Assembly: GCA_023417935.1 (NCBI GenBank)
Contig: JAEZDY010000024.1
Location: 310,001 to 374,000, forward strand
Direction of reading: 5' to 3'
Length of the DNA: 64,000 nucleotides
Source: Bacteroidota bacterium
GTDB lineage: Bacteria > Bacteroidota > Bacteroidia > Bacteroidales > Lentimicrobiaceae
The translations under genes were made by a program, and so were the position numbers. Shown in pieces: positions 16,257 through 26,319 of the stretch (within the stretch, counting starts at the first letter, position 1; each line of letters begins with the position of its first letter). The notes under the pieces were generated by a model. The model was not told the origin of the DNA and did not search any database. It saw only the letters and a list, made by a program, of their open reading frames with translations.

Positions 16257-18581
16257 ATGTCCAAACTGACAAAAGATGACGCCCTCCGGTATCACTATGA
16301 AGGCCGTCCCGGGAAACTGGAAGTTATCCCAACAAAACCTCACACAACACAGCGCGATTTATCATTAGCCTACTCCCCTGGTGTCGCGCATCCATGCCTT
16401 GAAATTGAGAAAAATTATGAGGACATTTATAAATACACCTCAAAAGGAAACCTTGTTGCGGTTATTTCAAATGGAACGGCAGTGCTCGGTTTGGGTGATA
16501 TTGGTGCAGGGGCAGGTAAACCTGTTATGGAAGGAAAAGGCCTTCTGTTTAAGATATTTGCCGATATAGATGTATTTGATATTGAGATTGACACCAAGGA
16601 CATTGACAAATTTGTTGAGACTGTTAAGAACATAGCAATCACTTTTGGTGGTATAAACCTCGAAGATATTAAAGCTCCTGAGTGTTTTGAAATTGAGGAA
16701 AGGCTGAAGCGGGAAATCCAGATTCCGCTAATGCATGATGATCAGCATGGAACAGCCATAATCTGCTCCGCAGGGGTGATCAACGCCTTGGAAATAGCCG
16801 GTAAGAAGTTAGAGGAAGCATCTATAGTTATAAATGGGGCAGGTGCTGCTGCTATTGCCTGTGCAAATCTGATTATTTCACTGGGCGCTAAGAGAAGTAA
16901 CATAATTATGCTTGATACGAAAGGTGCGCTGAGGAGTGACCGTACGGATCTCAATAAGTACAAAGCTGCTTTCATGACTACCAGGGATGTGACTACATTG
17001 GCAGATGCCATGGAAGGTGCTGATATTTTCCTGGGGTTGTCAAAAGCTAATTGTGTGACTAAGGATATGCTGTGTTCGATGGCCAGGAATCCTATTGTAT
17101 TTGCCATGGCTAACCCTGATCCTGAAATAGCTTACGATGAAGCAATGTCGGCATGTGATGATATCATTATGGCTACCGGCCGTTCTGACTATCCTAACCA
17201 GGTTAATAATGTACTCGGCTTCCCCTTTATTTTCCGTGGCGCGCTTGATGTTAGAGCCACCTGCATAAACGAGGAAATGAAGAAAGCAGCAGTATATGCG
17301 CTTGCAGGGTTAGCAAAAGAACCTGTACCTGAAACTGTTAGCAAAGCCTATAATGTTAGCAATCTATCTTTCGGAAGAGATTATATTATTCCTAAACCTT
17401 TAGACTTGCGACTGATTACAACTGTTGCCCCTGCTGTTGCAAAAGCTGCAATGGATAGTGGTGTAGCGCGAAAGCCAATTGAAGACTGGGAACAGTATAG
17501 AATGGAGTTGAGTAAGCGTTTAGGTTTGGATAATCAGCTATTGCATAGTATAGTACTAAAAGCAAAAGAAAATCCCAAGAAGGTGGTATTTGCTGAAGGC
17601 AATAACCTGAAAGTTCTCAGGGCTGCAAGTGAAGTATTGCGTGACGGTATTGCATTACCTATATTATTGGGAGATGTTGATGAAATTGAAGCACTCATTG
17701 CCGAGAACCACCTTGATCTGCATAAGGTTCCTATTTATGACCCCCGTTGTCACGGATGTCAGGAAACCAGGCAGCAATTCTCTGAACTGATCTGGAATAA
17801 GCGTCAGCGTAAGGGTATTACTCTTGAAAAAGCCTACGACCTTACTTTCAATCGTAATTATTACGGGGTTATGATGGTAGAAACCGGCATGGCCGATGCA
17901 ATGATATCAGGCGTAACAAGTCACTATGGTGGGGTTATGAGTCCGGCTCTCAAATTGATAGGTCCAAAGCCTGAGCTCAAGCATATTTCAAGCATGTCAA
18001 TAATAATGAGTAAGAGAGGACCGCTGTTCTTTGCAGATACCACTGTAAATATTGATCCCGACTTAGATACACTAATAGAAACTACGCTGTTAACCGCTGC
18101 TGAAGTGCGGAAGTTTGGAGTTGAACCTGTAATAGCAATGGTGTCGTATTCAAACTTTGGCTCAGTTAAATCATCTGAAAGAACTAAGATCTTAACTAAG
18201 GTAAGACAGGCAGTTTCTATTCTTCATCGAAATTACCCCGATCTTGTTGTGGATGGCGAGGTACAAATGGATTTTGCACTTAACAAGGAAATGCGTAGTA
18301 AGAGTTTCCCATTTACCCGGCTCGAAGGACTTGATGTAAACACTATTATTTTCCCTAACCTTACTTCAGGCAACATTGCATACAAAATTGTTTCTGAGCT
18401 TGGTGGAGCCGAAGTAGTTGGTCCAATTCTGATGGGTATGAAAAGGCCAATACATGTTGTACCTACTGATTGCTCCGTAAGAGAAATCGTTAATATGACT
18501 ACCATTGCAGTGCTCGATGCTCAGGTAGATACAAACGATGTTTACAGCCAGCAAATTCAAAAAGAAGAAATTACCCTTTGA
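16257..18581 (+). CDS. maeB: NADP-dependent malic enzyme fused to phosphotransacetylase-like domain
   Basis: This 774-residue two-domain protein has the usual MaeB length. Residues 1-~420 form the malic enzyme, which oxidatively decarboxylates malate to pyruvate and yields NADPH. It shows SLAYSPGVAHPCLEI, MHDDQHGTAIICSAG (metal and substrate site) and the dinucleotide-binding VINGAGAAAIACANLI. Residues ~430-774 form a phosphate acetyltransferase-like domain (KKVVFAEGNNLKVLRAA, MISGVTSHYGGVMSPALKLIG, NLTSGNIAYKIVSELGG). In MaeB proteins this domain is regulatory, binding acetyl-CoA, and usually does not act as an acetyltransferase. The enzyme links the TCA cycle to pyruvate and NADPH supply. 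The gene is monocistronic, with a promoter before it and a strong terminator after. Confidence 0.95.
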   Translation: MSKLTKDDALRYHYEGRPGKLEVIPTKPHTTQRDLSLAYSPGVAHPCLEIEKNYEDIYKYTSKGNLVAVISNGTAVLGLGDIGAGAGKPVMEGKGLLFKIFADIDVFDIEIDTKDIDKFVETVKNIAITFGGINLEDIKAPECFEIEERLKREIQIPLMHDDQHGTAIICSAGVINALEIAGKKLEEASIVINGAGAAAIACANLIISLGAKRSNIIMLDTKGALRSDRTDLNKYKAAFMTTRDVTTLADAMEGADIFLGLSKANCVTKDMLCSMARNPIVFAMANPDPEIAYDEAMSACDDIIMATGRSDYPNQVNNVLGFPFIFRGALDVRATCINEEMKKAAVYALAGLAKEPVPETVSKAYNVSNLSFGRDYIIPKPLDLRLITTVAPAVAKAAMDSGVARKPIEDWEQYRMELSKRLGLDNQLLHSIVLKAKENPKKVVFAEGNNLKVLRAASEVLRDGIALPILLGDVDEIEALIAENHLDLHKVPIYDPRCHGCQETRQQFSELIWNKRQRKGITLEKAYDLTFNRNYYGVMMVETGMADAMISGVTSHYGGVMSPALKLIGPKPELKHISSMSIIMSKRGPLFFADTTVNIDPDLDTLIETTLLTAAEVRKFGVEPVIAMVSYSNFGSVKSSERTKILTKVRQAVSILHRNYPDLVVDGEVQMDFALNKEMRSKSFPFTRLEGLDVNTIIFPNLTSGNIAYKIVSELGGAEVVGPILMGMKRPIHVVPTDCSVREIVNMTTIAVLDAQVDTNDVYSQQIQKEEITL

Positions 18582-18608
18582 ATTTGGCAAGTACTTATAT
18601 GGTTAATA

Positions 18609-18637
18609 AGAAATGCCGGTTATTACCCGGCATTTCT
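18609..18637. terminator. Terminator between maeB and pepT
   Basis: A perfect 11-bp stem, AGAAATGCCGG with CCGGCATTTCT, encloses a 7-nt loop. Because the arms are symmetric and the genes converge, it can serve both. U-tracts are weak on either side. Confidence 0.7.
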
Positions 18638-18712
18638 ATGTTTAACTCTTATGATTTTAATGGGCTATTTATGGTGAACCTGATTTTCAGTTATTAGCAT
18701 TTGTGTAAAGTG

Positions 18713-19954
18713 CTAAGCTTCACTTTCAGTTTGTCCATTAAGTTCTATGATCTTGAGTATTACCAATGTAGCTTTCTCCATTGACTCCAGTGGCACAAAT
18801 TCATACTTGCCATGGAAATTATGTCCGCCAGCAAAGATGTTAGGGCATGGAAGTCCCATGTAGCTCAAGCGTGATCCATCAGTGCCGCCTCTAATAGGTT
18901 TTATTTTAGGTTCAATATAAAGTTCTTCCATTGCCCGCTCTGCTGTGTTGACAATGTGGCAAACAGGCTCAATCTTCTCGCGCATGTTGAAGTATTGGTC
19001 TTTCAGCTCAAGTGTAAAAGCTCCTTCTCCATAACGGGTGTTCATAAATTTGACGCAATCGAGCATTACTTGTTTTCTCTTTTCGAATAGTTCTTTATTG
19101 TGGTCGCGGATAATATACTGAATGAAGGACTTTTCCACCGAACCTTCCATCTTAACAAGGTGATAAAATCCCTCATAGTCTTGTGTATGTTCGGGTCTAT
19201 CAAAAACAGGGAGTAATGCATTCAGTTCCATGGCCATAAGAAGTGCATTTTGCATTTTTCCCTTTGCATAACCCGGGTGAATGTTCTTGCCTTGAATGTT
19301 GATCTTAGCACCTGCAGCATTAAAATTCTCATACTCCAGCTCCCCAATTTCACCCCCATCCATCGTATAAGCCCAGTCGGCACCAAATTTTTTCACATCA
19401 AAAAAGTCAACACCTCTGCCTATTTCTTCATCGGGTGTAAAACCAATCTTTACCGGTCCGTGCTTGATTTCAGGGTGTTTGGTAAGATATTCAACCGCAG
19501 TCATGATTTCAGTAACACCAGCTTTGTCATCTGCACCAAGTAGAGTTGTTCCATCAGTAACTATTAATGTTTGCCCGGCATATTGCTTCATCTCAGGAAA
19601 ATCATTCGGTGAGAGAATTAGTTTTAACTCCTCGTTCAATATAATATCACCGCCATCATAATTTTCGACCAACCTGGGCTTTATATTAACACCTGGCATG
19701 TCAGGGCTTGTATCAACATGTGCCACAAATCCAATCACCGGACCATCTTTGCCGTTGTTAGCAGGAAGCGTTGCCATTACATATCCGTTCTCATCCATGG
19801 TAGCATCAGTAAGGCCCATAGTCAGTAATTCATCGCGGAGCATTTCAAGCATAACCAACTGCTTTGCAGTGCTGGGACATGTTTCTGAACTCTCATCACT
19901 CTGGGTATCAATGCTTACATACCTTAAGAATCGGTTTTTGATTTCTTCTTTCAT
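18713..19954 (-). CDS. pepT: Peptidase T (tripeptide aminopeptidase)
   Basis: The protein has 413 residues, the normal PepT length. It is a cytoplasmic zinc-dependent M20B peptidase that removes N-terminal residues from tripeptides. Metal ligands H79 and D81 lie in GFVAHVDTSPD. The bridging Asp is in LLGADDKAGV, the catalytic Glu pair in FTPDEEIGRGVDFFD, and TMDGGEIGELEYENFNAAGA is PepT-specific. The C-terminal IRGGTDGSRLSYMGLPCPNIFAGGHNFHGKYE supplies the last histidine ligand. The gene lies downstream of the oligopeptide transporter and DUF3784 genes on the same strand, separated by 120 bp, so import followed by cytosolic cleavage of peptides is a plausible link. Confidence 0.95.
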   Translation of the reverse strand: MKEEIKNRFLRYVSIDTQSDESSETCPSTAKQLVMLEMLRDELLTMGLTDATMDENGYVMATLPANNGKDGPVIGFVAHVDTSPDMPGVNIKPRLVENYDGGDIILNEELKLILSPNDFPEMKQYAGQTLIVTDGTTLLGADDKAGVTEIMTAVEYLTKHPEIKHGPVKIGFTPDEEIGRGVDFFDVKKFGADWAYTMDGGEIGELEYENFNAAGAKINIQGKNIHPGYAKGKMQNALLMAMELNALLPVFDRPEHTQDYEGFYHLVKMEGSVEKSFIQYIIRDHNKELFEKRKQVMLDCVKFMNTRYGEGAFTLELKDQYFNMREKIEPVCHIVNTAERAMEELYIEPKIKPIRGGTDGSRLSYMGLPCPNIFAGGHNFHGKYEFVPLESMEKATLVILKIIELNGQTESEA

Positions 19955-20075
19955 GTTATATTATTTTGATAAACTTTAGTCTCATTTCAATTTCAATATA
20001 TTCATGCCACTTGTAATGGTTTGGTATATGATCCTTTTACTTAAATACTACTACCTAATTTCAATTGCTAAACAT

Positions 20076-20405
20076 TTATTTATGCTTAAGATCCTTCCAG
20101 TACCGTGAAGAATAAACAGCCATAAACACGTAGGCCAGAAGTATAAGTGCCATTAAAATGAGAAGGATGGTCAAATCAGAAAGCAATAGCCCACCAACAA
20201 TCCCAACACTTAGAATAGAAACAGCCAAACCAAGATGAAATCTTTTAAAGAATTTAAGGAAATTGATAAGATCAACCTTTTCTTTATCTTCTTTTTTAAG
20301 ATTCCAGTAACCTGACAGGTAATACTGAGCATTTTTCGAATTAAGTAAATAACCCAGTGCTGCAAACAATGCACTTACGGCCAGTAATAGAGCAAATTTT
20401 AGCAT
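20076..20405 (-). CDS. DUF3784 family small membrane protein
   Basis: The protein has 109 residues and three hydrophobic segments at about 1-20, 55-75 and 78-98. Between the first two lies SKNAQYYLSGYWNLKKEDKEKVDLINFLKFF, the conserved cytoplasmic loop of DUF3784 (a YN/W-x-[ML]-x-KEEK type motif). Function is not known. It starts 15 bp after the OPT transporter gene, so the two are almost certainly co-transcribed. Confidence 0.8.
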   Translation of the reverse strand: MLKFALLLAVSALFAALGYLLNSKNAQYYLSGYWNLKKEDKEKVDLINFLKFFKRFHLGLAVSILSVGIVGGLLLSDLTILLILMALILLAYVFMAVYSSRYWKDLKHK

Positions 20406-20420
20406 GACATTTGATATGTG

Positions 20421-22400
20421 CTAAGCCTCTTTTTTAGCTTTTAATATTTCCCAAATCATATAGCCGCACAGTATCATAAACATACCGAGTGCAAGTATTT
20501 CAGCAGAATGACTTGAGAACCAGGTTTGATCAACATAGTTTATATTTCCAAAACGGAGCATTGCGCTTACTACACCCATTAAAGCACCACCGGCTATAAA
20601 TCCTGAAGCGATAAGAGTTCCGCGTTCACGACGTGCGTTATTAAGTGCAGCATCCTTTGATCTTGTACTTACAAACCAGGCAATGATACCTCCAACGAGC
20701 AATGGAGTATTTAGTTCAAGAGGAATAAACATTCCTAAAGAAAACGCGAGTGCAGGTACACCTATCATAGTAAGTATCAGCGCAAGAAAAGCACCACCGG
20801 AATAAAGCAACCATGGTGCGGCTTTGCCCGACATCATAGGCTCGATTACAGCAGCCATTGCATTAGCTTGTGGAGCAACAAGTGCATCAGGACCGGTAAA
20901 TCCGTATGTTTTGTTCAGAATCATAATAACTCCACCAACAGTAGCCGCGGATACAAGAGTTCCGAGAAATTTCCATGTTTGTTGTTTGTATGGGGATGTG
21001 CCCAGCCAATAACCGATCTTAAGGTCGGTGATAAAACCTCCAGCCATAGAAAGCGCGGTACAAACCACACCTCCAATAATGAGGGCAGCAACCATACCGG
21101 CAGTGCCTGAAAGTCCTGCGGCTACCATTACTAATGATGTGATGATGAGCGTCATAAGTGTCATACCCGAAACAGGGTTAGTACCTACAATAGCAATAGC
21201 ATTGGCAGCAACTGTGGTAAATAGGAAGGCTATAATCATAACAATCCCCAAAGCAATTAATGCCTGGGTTAAATTGCCAATAACGCCGAACATGAAGAAA
21301 ATAAATATGACTATTGCTGTTGCCAGAATTCCAAATAGGATAATCTTCATCGGTATGTCACGCTGTGTTCTTTTGGTTTCCTTATCAACAGTGTGTTTGC
21401 CAGATATTTCACTAATTGCCAGTCCAAAAGCATCTCTTATGATCTTACTTGACCGGATAATTCCAATTACACCGGCCATAGCAATACCACCAATACCTAC
21501 CTGCCTGATGTAATTTCTAAAGATCTCCTCAGGTGACATTTGCGAAAGCAAACTAGTTACATTAGCGCCTACAGCAAGCGTTTGTCCTTCAGCGAAATGT
21601 GAAACTATAGGAATTAGCACAAACCAGCTTACAAAAGATCCTGCACAGATGATAGCAGCATACTTTAATCCAATGATGTATCCGAGCCCCATAACAGCTG
21701 CGCCAACATTCATCTTGAAGACGATCTTGTATTTTTCAGCCAGGACTTCACCTGCTTGGACTACCCTTGTAGTAAAGACTTCACTCCACCATCCAAAAGT
21801 TGCAATAATAAAGTCATAGATACCGCCAATTAGGCCGGCTACAAGTAATAGCCGCGCTTGATTACCACCTTTTTCGCCCGATACGAGTACTTCAGTAGTT
21901 GCAGTTGCTTCGGGGAAAGGATATTTCCCATGCATATCAGCAACGAAATACTTACGGAAAGGAATAAGGAACAGGATTCCGAGGAAGCCTCCAAGAAGTG
22001 AAGAGAGGAATACCTGATAAAAGTGTGCTTCAAGGTTAAGGATGTAAAGGGCTGGCAATGTAAAAATGGCACCCGCAACAATAACGCCTGAACTTGCACC
22101 AATTGATTGAATAATTACATTTTCACCTAGTGCATTCTTGCGTTTAGTAGCTGATGATAAACCTACTGCAATGATTGCTATAGGAATGGCTGCTTCGAAT
22201 ACTTGTCCGATCTTCAGACCCAGATATGCTGCTGCAGCTGAAAAAATCACTGCCATCAATAGCCCCAAAAGCACTGAGCGCAAATTGACTTCAGGGGGTG
22301 CCTGATGTGCCGGCATAATGGGTTTATACTCTTCACCTGGCTTAAGTTCTGTATAAGCATTTTCGGGGAGCCCTGTAATTTCGGGTTTGTGGTCTGACAT
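20421..22400 (-). CDS. OPT family oligopeptide transporter
   Basis: This is a 659-residue integral membrane protein with about 15 hydrophobic helices. The start ATG at 22400 (MSDHKPEITGLPENAYTEL) is chosen because an upstream TTG at 22424 lies inside a -7 box. EINLRS-like NLRSVLLGLLMAVIFSAAAAYLGLKIGQVFEAAIP and the GKYPFPEATATTEVLVSGEKGG motif are hallmarks of the bacterial OPT branch. These proteins import small peptides or metal chelates using the proton gradient; the exact substrate is not predictable. It is followed by DUF3784 and, further on, pepT. Confidence 0.93.
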   Translation of the reverse strand: MSDHKPEITGLPENAYTELKPGEEYKPIMPAHQAPPEVNLRSVLLGLLMAVIFSAAAAYLGLKIGQVFEAAIPIAIIAVGLSSATKRKNALGENVIIQSIGASSGVIVAGAIFTLPALYILNLEAHFYQVFLSSLLGGFLGILFLIPFRKYFVADMHGKYPFPEATATTEVLVSGEKGGNQARLLLVAGLIGGIYDFIIATFGWWSEVFTTRVVQAGEVLAEKYKIVFKMNVGAAVMGLGYIIGLKYAAIICAGSFVSWFVLIPIVSHFAEGQTLAVGANVTSLLSQMSPEEIFRNYIRQVGIGGIAMAGVIGIIRSSKIIRDAFGLAISEISGKHTVDKETKRTQRDIPMKIILFGILATAIVIFIFFMFGVIGNLTQALIALGIVMIIAFLFTTVAANAIAIVGTNPVSGMTLMTLIITSLVMVAAGLSGTAGMVAALIIGGVVCTALSMAGGFITDLKIGYWLGTSPYKQQTWKFLGTLVSAATVGGVIMILNKTYGFTGPDALVAPQANAMAAVIEPMMSGKAAPWLLYSGGAFLALILTMIGVPALAFSLGMFIPLELNTPLLVGGIIAWFVSTRSKDAALNNARRERGTLIASGFIAGGALMGVVSAMLRFGNINYVDQTWFSSHSAEILALGMFMILCGYMIWEILKAKKEA

Positions 22401-22421
22401 ATATGCAAATTTAGTTTTACG

Positions 22422-22429
22422 CAAATTTA
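22422..22429 (-). promoter_or_regulatory. -7 promoter box for the OPT transporter
   Basis: The minus strand reads TAAATTTG, placing initiation near 22415 and giving a ~15-nt leader before ATG 22400. A second identical TAAATTTG lies at 22406-22413, but it would give a leaderless transcript. Confidence 0.6.
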
Positions 22430-22538
22430 AAAAAAACTGATTATTATGGGGTTTTCTTTCTTTTGAAATGTTGAAGATGAAGTAACAGTATTATTTTTAA
22501 TACTCAGTACTGATTAATACAATATTTGCAGCGATATG

Positions 22539-22571
22539 CTTGTTTTTAAGCAAAATAATTCAATAACTTTG
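22539..22571 (+). promoter_or_regulatory. Promoter for the T9SS type-B protein gene
   Basis: TAACTTTG (22564-22571) is a perfect -7 box. A CTTG at 22539-22542, 21 bp upstream, could be the -33 element. The ATG is at 22623. Confidence 0.55.
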
Positions 22572-22622
22572 GAACTTACTACAATCACATGAATATTTTT
22601 TTTCTGTTGAGTTACTATATTG

Positions 22623-25600
22623 ATGAAAACACACCTCTTAATTCTTGGATTTATTCTCATTACATCCAATTGTTTTTCACAAAAGGAAGCTTATAATTGG
22701 TATTTCGGGAATAAAGCTGCTATGCGGTTTCATACTGGCAATCCCGCACCTTTCGGTGGCAGTCAGATGTTTACACGTAAAGGAAGTATCTCGATGTCTA
22801 CTAAATCGGGCAGTCCATTGTTTTACAGCAATGGGGAAACTGTTTGGAATATTGGCCATCAACCAATGCCAAATGGTACTGGACTAAATGGTTCGGGCTT
22901 GTCAAGTCAGCCCGGTATATCATTCGAAGTACCTAATAATCCAGGTAAGTATTATCTTATAACTACAGGCGACTCACTTATTCCCGGATGTTATTATTCA
23001 ATTATTGACATGAATCTTAATGCTGGCCTGGGTGACATAGAGGCAGATAAGAAGAATGTTTTCATTCCGGGAACAGAAAGAGCCGAAGGTGTTGTAATGG
23101 CCATAAGACATGCTAACCATCGTGACTATTGGGTAGTATTCCGATCGTTAACAACTCCTAACATGCTATTGTCATATCTGGTAACCGAAGAAGGCATAAG
23201 CAGCACTCCAAAAATGACTCAAGCGCTTAAGTCACATGCACCTGGTGTTGAGTACAGCTTATCGAAGTTTTCACCTGATGGCAGATTCTATTGCTATTCA
23301 ACTGGTGACTGGTATCAGGAGGAGCCCAGAATATTTGAACTCTATACATTTAATGATGCTACCGGTTTTCTTACACCATTATTCACTTTTATTGGAATAG
23401 GTGATGATATGGAGCATAGGGGAAATGGCATGGAGTTCTCTGCTGATGGAGCCTATCTGTATTTGTCACTCATTGGTATTGAACCGGGCGACCCCCCTAC
23501 TGTCCGCCAGGCAATAGTACAGTATGATATGAACCGGATTGGAAGTCAGGCTGCTTTTGAAAATGCCAGAACCGTAGTATATAACGAAGATATTATAGAT
23601 GGTTATTGTTATTTGCAGTTAGGACCTGATGGAAAAATATACGTGGCTCAAAATGCCGGCAAAAATAGACAGTACTTATCAAGGATTATGTTCCCATACA
23701 AGTTAGGTACTGATTGCACATTTCAAAAAGATATTGTTAATCTAGCTCCTAAAGAGAGTAGGTTTGGGTTACCTGTATTTATGCCTTCCTATTTAACCAA
23801 ATTTGAGTGGACAGGCAACTGCTTTCCTGATACAACAAGATTTTTTGCCAATTTTTTACCTACCGTTAATACGATAATCTGGGATTTTGATGATCCGGAT
23901 AGCGGACAGAATACTGGCTCAGGTCAAAACCCTGTACATGTATTTTCAAAGCCTGGAACTTTTAATGTTACTGCCTCTGCTCACCATCATGGAGAGGAAA
24001 TTGAAGTGTATTCAAGAAAAGTAACTATTGTTCCTTTCCCAGCCTTTAGTCTTGGACCTGACAGGTCGGTATGTACTGGCACTGAAGTGGAATTAGCACC
24101 CGGATTAGTACAAGGTACTTATACCTGGAGCACTAATGATACAACCATATCAATTATAGTTCCAACTCCTGGTGATTATTGGTGCAGCATTGAGAATAGA
24201 TACGGATGTGTAACTACTGATACAATTCACCTTACTAATTTTGCTATTCCAACTATTGATGCTACAAATGTTTATGTATTGCCAACAACCTGTACGGGAG
24301 CAACCGGTGAAATCAGTGGTCTTGTTGTAAATGGTGATCCTCCTTTATTATATGAATGGAAGGACGAAAGTGGTGCTATCGTGCGCACGTCATTGGATGC
24401 AGAAGATCTTGTTGAAGGGAATTATTCCCTCTCAGTTGAGTATGGTGATGGTTGCACTGTTTCTATGGGTGAATATGAAGTAACTTCTGTTGGTAATGCC
24501 CTTATTCAGGATGCTTCGAGCACGCCAGCCTATTGTGGTTTTCCAACAGGCTCTATTAATGTTATAGCTATCGATGGTTTTTCTGATAAATTGCAATATT
24601 CAATTAACGGCTCTCCTTGGCAGGCTTCCGGATCATTCCTAAATCTGAGTGCTGGTGACTATGTTGTAAGAGCCAGGGCAATAGAAAACCAAACATGCAT
24701 TGGTGACTTCATTAATAACCCTCTGAATGTGCCCGCATTCGATAAACCAGTGATTGACTCAGTAACAACAGTTCCTGCACTTGACAACAATGCCGATGGA
24801 TCCATTACTATATATGCTGCCGGAAGTGGGTTCAGCTATACTTTAAATGGTGGTCCTCCACAAACATCACCTGTTTTTAACAACCTTCAGGCAGGGACAT
24901 ATACTTATATAGTAACTGACCCAAACGGTTGTACCATTGATTCTACGGTGACCATTGCGCAAATTAATTCCGTTTACCTTGATGCCGTGGTTGGACATGA
25001 TGAGGTATGCAATGGAGATTTAGCAAGTGTTCCAGTCAAAATTTATAATTTCACAGGTATTAAATCTTTCAGGCTGGTAATAGATTATGACCCTTCAGGC
25101 ATCCTATGTCAACCGAATTATATAAGCCCCCATCCCTCACTTGCATCCAATTTACAGATGGATGCAAGCCAATCAGGAAAGATCATTTTAACATGGAGTA
25201 CGAGTACATCCCTTACGCTTAATGATACTATAAAAGTGCTTGAACTGGTCTTTAATAGCAGTCAACCCGGCGCTGTGCCTTTAGTTTGGGATGATGCAAC
25301 TATTGAGTCATGGTTCACGTCTGAACCTTTATTGAGAATTGTCCCTGATTACACTCCAGGAAAAGTAATTGTATATAATCTTCCGGTTATAACCCTCTCA
25401 GATGCATCAGTATGTGAAGGATCGCCTAAAACAATTAATGCCTCCGTGAGTCCGCCGGGGACATACGATTACAAATGGAAATATCCCGATGGCAGAATTG
25501 AAACTGATCCTCAATTGAATATTACAATTGTTAATTCATCAACATCCGGTCAGTATGAATTGGTTGTTACGGATGTTTCAGGATGTGCTGATCAATCAAC

Positions 25601-26117
25601 TATGAATTTATCTGTTTTGCCATTGCCATCTGATCCTTTCAGTATTGATACAATACTGTTTTTAAATGAGTATATCCTTAGTGTAGAAACTGAATATCAA
25701 AGTTATCAATGGAATACCGGTGAATCTACCTCATCAATAATTGTAAATGAAGCAGGAGATTATAGTGTTGTTCTTACCGATGATCTTAATTGTTCAGAAA
25801 AATATTCTGTGGTGCTTGTTGAAGATTATGAGCGGTCAATGGAATTCTATATGCCCGATGCTTTTACGCCCAATGGGGATAACCTGAATGAAACATTTCG
25901 CCCGGTTACGGGATATGATCAACTAACAAAGTTCAGTTTGTCAATCTTCAGTAGGGGAGGACAACTACTATTCCAAACTAATGATGCACAAGCCGGATGG
26001 AATGGGTTGGTTAACGGATTGGAAGCCACTAGCGGTATCTATATTTATGAGGTTGTTTATAGTAATGACCAAAATTTTAACATCAAGATACAGGGCAAAG
26101 TAACATTGCTACGGTAA
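22623..26117 (+). CDS. Large secreted protein with T9SS type-B C-terminal sorting domain
   Basis: The protein has 1164 residues. ATG at 22623 is used rather than the overlapping TTG three bases earlier. A signal peptide (MKTHLLILGFILITSNCFSQ) leads into a beta-propeller-like region beginning AYNWYFGNKAAMRF (about 22-400). A PKD domain (IIWDFDDPD) is at ~415-475, followed by several Ig-like or SprB-like repeats. A cohesin-like domain is at ~784-925 (VCNGDLASVPVKIYNFTGIKSFRLVIDYDP). The last ~90 residues (YMPDAFTPNGDNLNETFRP to the C-terminus) are the gliding-motility-associated CHU_C/type-B signal that directs type IX secretion. It is probably a surface or released adhesin; no enzymatic domain is seen. 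Confidence 0.88.
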   Translation: MKTHLLILGFILITSNCFSQKEAYNWYFGNKAAMRFHTGNPAPFGGSQMFTRKGSISMSTKSGSPLFYSNGETVWNIGHQPMPNGTGLNGSGLSSQPGISFEVPNNPGKYYLITTGDSLIPGCYYSIIDMNLNAGLGDIEADKKNVFIPGTERAEGVVMAIRHANHRDYWVVFRSLTTPNMLLSYLVTEEGISSTPKMTQALKSHAPGVEYSLSKFSPDGRFYCYSTGDWYQEEPRIFELYTFNDATGFLTPLFTFIGIGDDMEHRGNGMEFSADGAYLYLSLIGIEPGDPPTVRQAIVQYDMNRIGSQAAFENARTVVYNEDIIDGYCYLQLGPDGKIYVAQNAGKNRQYLSRIMFPYKLGTDCTFQKDIVNLAPKESRFGLPVFMPSYLTKFEWTGNCFPDTTRFFANFLPTVNTIIWDFDDPDSGQNTGSGQNPVHVFSKPGTFNVTASAHHHGEEIEVYSRKVTIVPFPAFSLGPDRSVCTGTEVELAPGLVQGTYTWSTNDTTISIIVPTPGDYWCSIENRYGCVTTDTIHLTNFAIPTIDATNVYVLPTTCTGATGEISGLVVNGDPPLLYEWKDESGAIVRTSLDAEDLVEGNYSLSVEYGDGCTVSMGEYEVTSVGNALIQDASSTPAYCGFPTGSINVIAIDGFSDKLQYSINGSPWQASGSFLNLSAGDYVVRARAIENQTCIGDFINNPLNVPAFDKPVIDSVTTVPALDNNADGSITIYAAGSGFSYTLNGGPPQTSPVFNNLQAGTYTYIVTDPNGCTIDSTVTIAQINSVYLDAVVGHDEVCNGDLASVPVKIYNFTGIKSFRLVIDYDPSGILCQPNYISPHPSLASNLQMDASQSGKIILTWSTSTSLTLNDTIKVLELVFNSSQPGAVPLVWDDATIESWFTSEPLLRIVPDYTPGKVIVYNLPVITLSDASVCEGSPKTINASVSPPGTYDYKWKYPDGRIETDPQLNITIVNSSTSGQYELVVTDVSGCADQSTMNLSVLPLPSDPFSIDTILFLNEYILSVETEYQSYQWNTGESTSSIIVNEAGDYSVVLTDDLNCSEKYSVVLVEDYERSMEFYMPDAFTPNGDNLNETFRPVTGYDQLTKFSLSIFSRGGQLLFQTNDAQAGWNGLVNGLEATSGIYIYEVVYSNDQNFNIKIQGKVTLLR

Positions 26118-26126
26118 AAATACGAT

Positions 26127-26153
26127 AGCCCTGAAAGCATTGTTTTCAGGGCT
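26127..26153. terminator. Terminator after the T9SS type-B gene
   Basis: AGCCCTGAAA (26127-26136) and TTTCAGGGCT (26144-26153) form a perfect 10-bp stem with a 7-nt loop. CGATA and TATCG outside extend it by five pairs with one bulge. There is no strong T-run. Confidence 0.65.
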
Positions 26154-26281
26154 TATCGATTAAACACATCAAAACGAATATAATTAGACTATCTTTTTAA
26201 AACGCTCATTAGATGTTATTTCCAGGAAAGTTTTGCGTATAAAATACATCCCTTCTTAAGTAGCATTGGTTGTATGCACTA

Positions 26282-26302
26282 TATTACCTGAAACAGGTAA
26301 TA
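26282..26302 (-). terminator. Stem-loop after the efflux operon
   Basis: TATTACCTG and CAGGTAATA pair perfectly over 9 bp around an AAA loop, starting 17 bp past the stop of the PII-like gene. With no U-tract it may stabilise the mRNA end as much as terminate. Confidence 0.45.
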
Positions 26303-26319
26303 ACTGCCTGGAAGCATGT

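Noticed and set aside
21028..21513. 161-codon plus-strand hydrophobic frame opposite the OPT transporter
   Set aside because: It is the usual antisense mirror of membrane-helix codons; no start signal or family.
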